From: Vibrio nereis NBRC 15637
GTDB taxonomy: Bacteria; Pseudomonadota; Gammaproteobacteria; Enterobacterales; Vibrionaceae
Reading direction: 5' to 3'
DNA length: 64,000 bases
NCBI RefSeq assembly: GCF_001591105.1
Contig: NZ_BCUD01000002.1
Location: forward strand, 248,001-312,000
Numbering within the stretch: the first letter of the stretch is position 1; each line of letters begins with the position of its first letter. The position numbers were made by a program, and so were the translations under genes. Shown in pieces: positions 63,088 through 64,000 of the stretch. A model generated the notes under the pieces. It searched no databases, was not told the DNA's origin, and saw only the letters and a program-made list of their open reading frames with translations.

Positions 63088-63419
63088 TTCAGTTAACGAA
63101 CTCGGAAAAATAGAAAAGAGCCATGCATAGGTAACTACGCGTGGCTCTTTGCTTTTAAATGACAGAACCTGCCACCTGCTATTTGTGGTAGCGTTCTCAC
63201 TTTATGCAGGACTTGCTAAAAAGTATTCATGCTCTCGTTCATCCCTAAAACACATCTGCCTTAAACCCTACTTCGACCTTCATAAAACCTTGTGGAATGC
63301 GTAAATACCTATCTTTAAGGTGTGGTTTGCGTATTGATCCAGAGCATATTTCAAGAAAGTGCGAGCTAATAGAGTAACTTAATTTTGGATAAGGGGTACT
63401 TAGCAGCTGAACTCAGGAA
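63088..63419. other. Intergenic region between the VF530 and TetR genes
   Basis: 332 bases between convergent genes. Apart from the terminator at 63115-63156 it holds AT-rich sequence with no open frame or hairpin that I can support. Confidence 0.3.
63115..63156 (+). terminator. Terminator after the VF530 gene
   Basis: Stem AAAGAGCCATGC / GCGTGGCTCTTT (one G-T wobble), 12-base loop, then GCTTTT. 28 bases after the stop. Confidence 0.85.
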
Positions 63420-64000
63420 TTAATCATTTACTGGCTGAGTCAGCAGGGCGTAAAGCGTTTCTGAGAGTAATTCAGCGATCTTTTCTTTATCAATAGGCAA
63501 TGCTTTGTGTTGAATAGAGTAGCCTTCAATATAAGGCAGAAGCAATGACGCTGCTTTTTCAGCATTGGCTCTGCCGTAACCTTCCCAAAGTGCACAGGCC
63601 CTATCTACGGAAGATGCGTAGAATTGATTGAGTTTATCCTCAAGTTCTTTATTTCGAGTAGAGACAGCCCAAAGCTCTCTAAAGACAAGGCATGTATCAC
63701 TAATGTGTTCAGCTTGCCCTAATATGAACAGGACAAACTCATAAAGCCCTTGTTTTGGATCGCTGACATCTTTGCTTGGGGTATATTGTTCAACTCCTTC
63801 ATAGCATTGAGCCAAGTAAAAATCCGCTAAGTAATTCAAAAGCGTGTCTTTATTCTTGAAATGATGTTGGACATTGTTAAGGCTCTTACCTGCCGTTGAA
63901 GCTACCTTTCTCATGCTAAGTCCTTCTACACCGGAGGTTTTCAAGATAGCTAAAGCCGACTCCATAATCTGGTTTCTTGTTTCAATACTACGACTGTTCA
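63420..64000 (-). CDS. TetR-family transcriptional regulator (5' end beyond window)
   Basis: Repressor-type regulator. From the ATG at 63965 there are 181 residues, but the frame is open to the right edge, reading SIETRNQI just before that Met, as normal TetR N-termini do, so the true start is outside the window. HTH: VEGLSMRKVASTAGKSLNNVQHHFKNKDTLLNYL about 13-46, quoted in part as SMRKVASTAGKSLNNV. The C-terminal ligand domain is helical. The target is not visible here. BetI-like features (betaine control) are possible but unproven. Confidence 0.85.
   Translation of the reverse strand, partial: NSRSIETRNQIMESALAILKTSGVEGLSMRKVASTAGKSLNNVQHHFKNKDTLLNYLADFYLAQCYEGVEQYTPSKDVSDPKQGLYEFVLFILGQAEHISDTCLVFRELWAVSTRNKELEDKLNQFYASSVDRACALWEGYGRANAEKAASLLLPYIEGYSIQHKALPIDKEKIAELLSETLYALLTQPVND

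Noticed and set aside
1..64000. CRISPR arrays, IS elements, prophage or rRNA/tRNA genes.
   Set aside because: I saw no regularly spaced repeats, transposase or integrase frames, or tRNA-like cloverleaf; a covariance search would settle tRNA and riboswitch absence.

Overview
The window reads as a stretch of the second (smaller) chromosome of a marine Vibrio, most likely of the Harveyi/Parahaemolyticus group. This rests on protein families and gene order only. The run photolyase - L,D-transpeptidase - Lpp-like lipoprotein - DEAD-box helicase - chemoreceptor - pstSCAB - GGDEF cyclase - M23 endopeptidase matches, as I remember it, the early part of V. cholerae chromosome II (about VCA0057-VCA0079). 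ppsA/ppsR, ompW, speG, tonB1 and nadE are also chromosome II genes there. I see no tRNA, rRNA, insertion sequence, prophage, CRISPR array or replication origin.

Layout. 1-12002: photolyase with a light/B12-type MerR-like regulator cut by the window edge; an L,D-transpeptidase convergent with its probable substrate Lpp; a DEAD-box helicase; a chemoreceptor; the phosphate transporter pstSCAB with Pho-box-like half-sites; and a diguanylate cyclase with a small periplasmic partner. 12003-25710: YjiH and DUF1275 membrane proteins, a GFA-family protein, a CBM48 protein, a ShyA-like murein endopeptidase, ompW with a perfect FNR box, ppsA/ppsR divergent, tonB-exbB-exbD, a 2-hydroxyacid dehydrogenase and a DUF924 protein. 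25711-38684: mixed metabolism: lone carbamate kinase, nadE divergent from a NadD-like enzyme, an SgrR-like regulator divergent from an MFS exporter, RNase Z, a YbaK-like deacylase, a LysR regulator and two convergent EamA transporters.

38685-48365 is the most coherent system. A PgtB-like histidine kinase and a sigma-54-dependent response regulator are followed by a secreted glycerophosphodiester phosphodiesterase and a PhnD-PhnC-PhnE-PhnE type ABC importer. Each transcription unit downstream of the regulators has a near-consensus sigma-54 promoter (42410-42425 and 43921-43936). Three copies of one motif, GACAYAAATGACCCAA, lie upstream of those promoters and nowhere else that I noticed. The sequence therefore spells out a self-contained regulatory circuit for scavenging an extracellular organophosphate, with enhancer sites, promoters, regulator and targets all visible. 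A HAD phosphatase gene converges on it.

48366-64000: LysR divergent from a YgiD-like dioxygenase, a BCCT osmolyte transporter, speG, a membrane-bound AraC regulator, a DUF805 operon behind a leader terminator, a CMD/AhpD protein, a UspA protein, a P-loop ATPase, a two-CDGSH/glutamate-synthase fusion, a berberine-bridge type FAD oxidoreductase, an amidoligase coupled to a class I glutamine amidotransferase, a zinc-ribbon mini-protein with a VF530/DUF2132 protein, and a TetR regulator cut by the right edge.

Most units end in clear hairpin terminators, several of them shared by convergent genes. Starts were moved inward from the longest reading frame where a ribosome binding site or the family length called for it.
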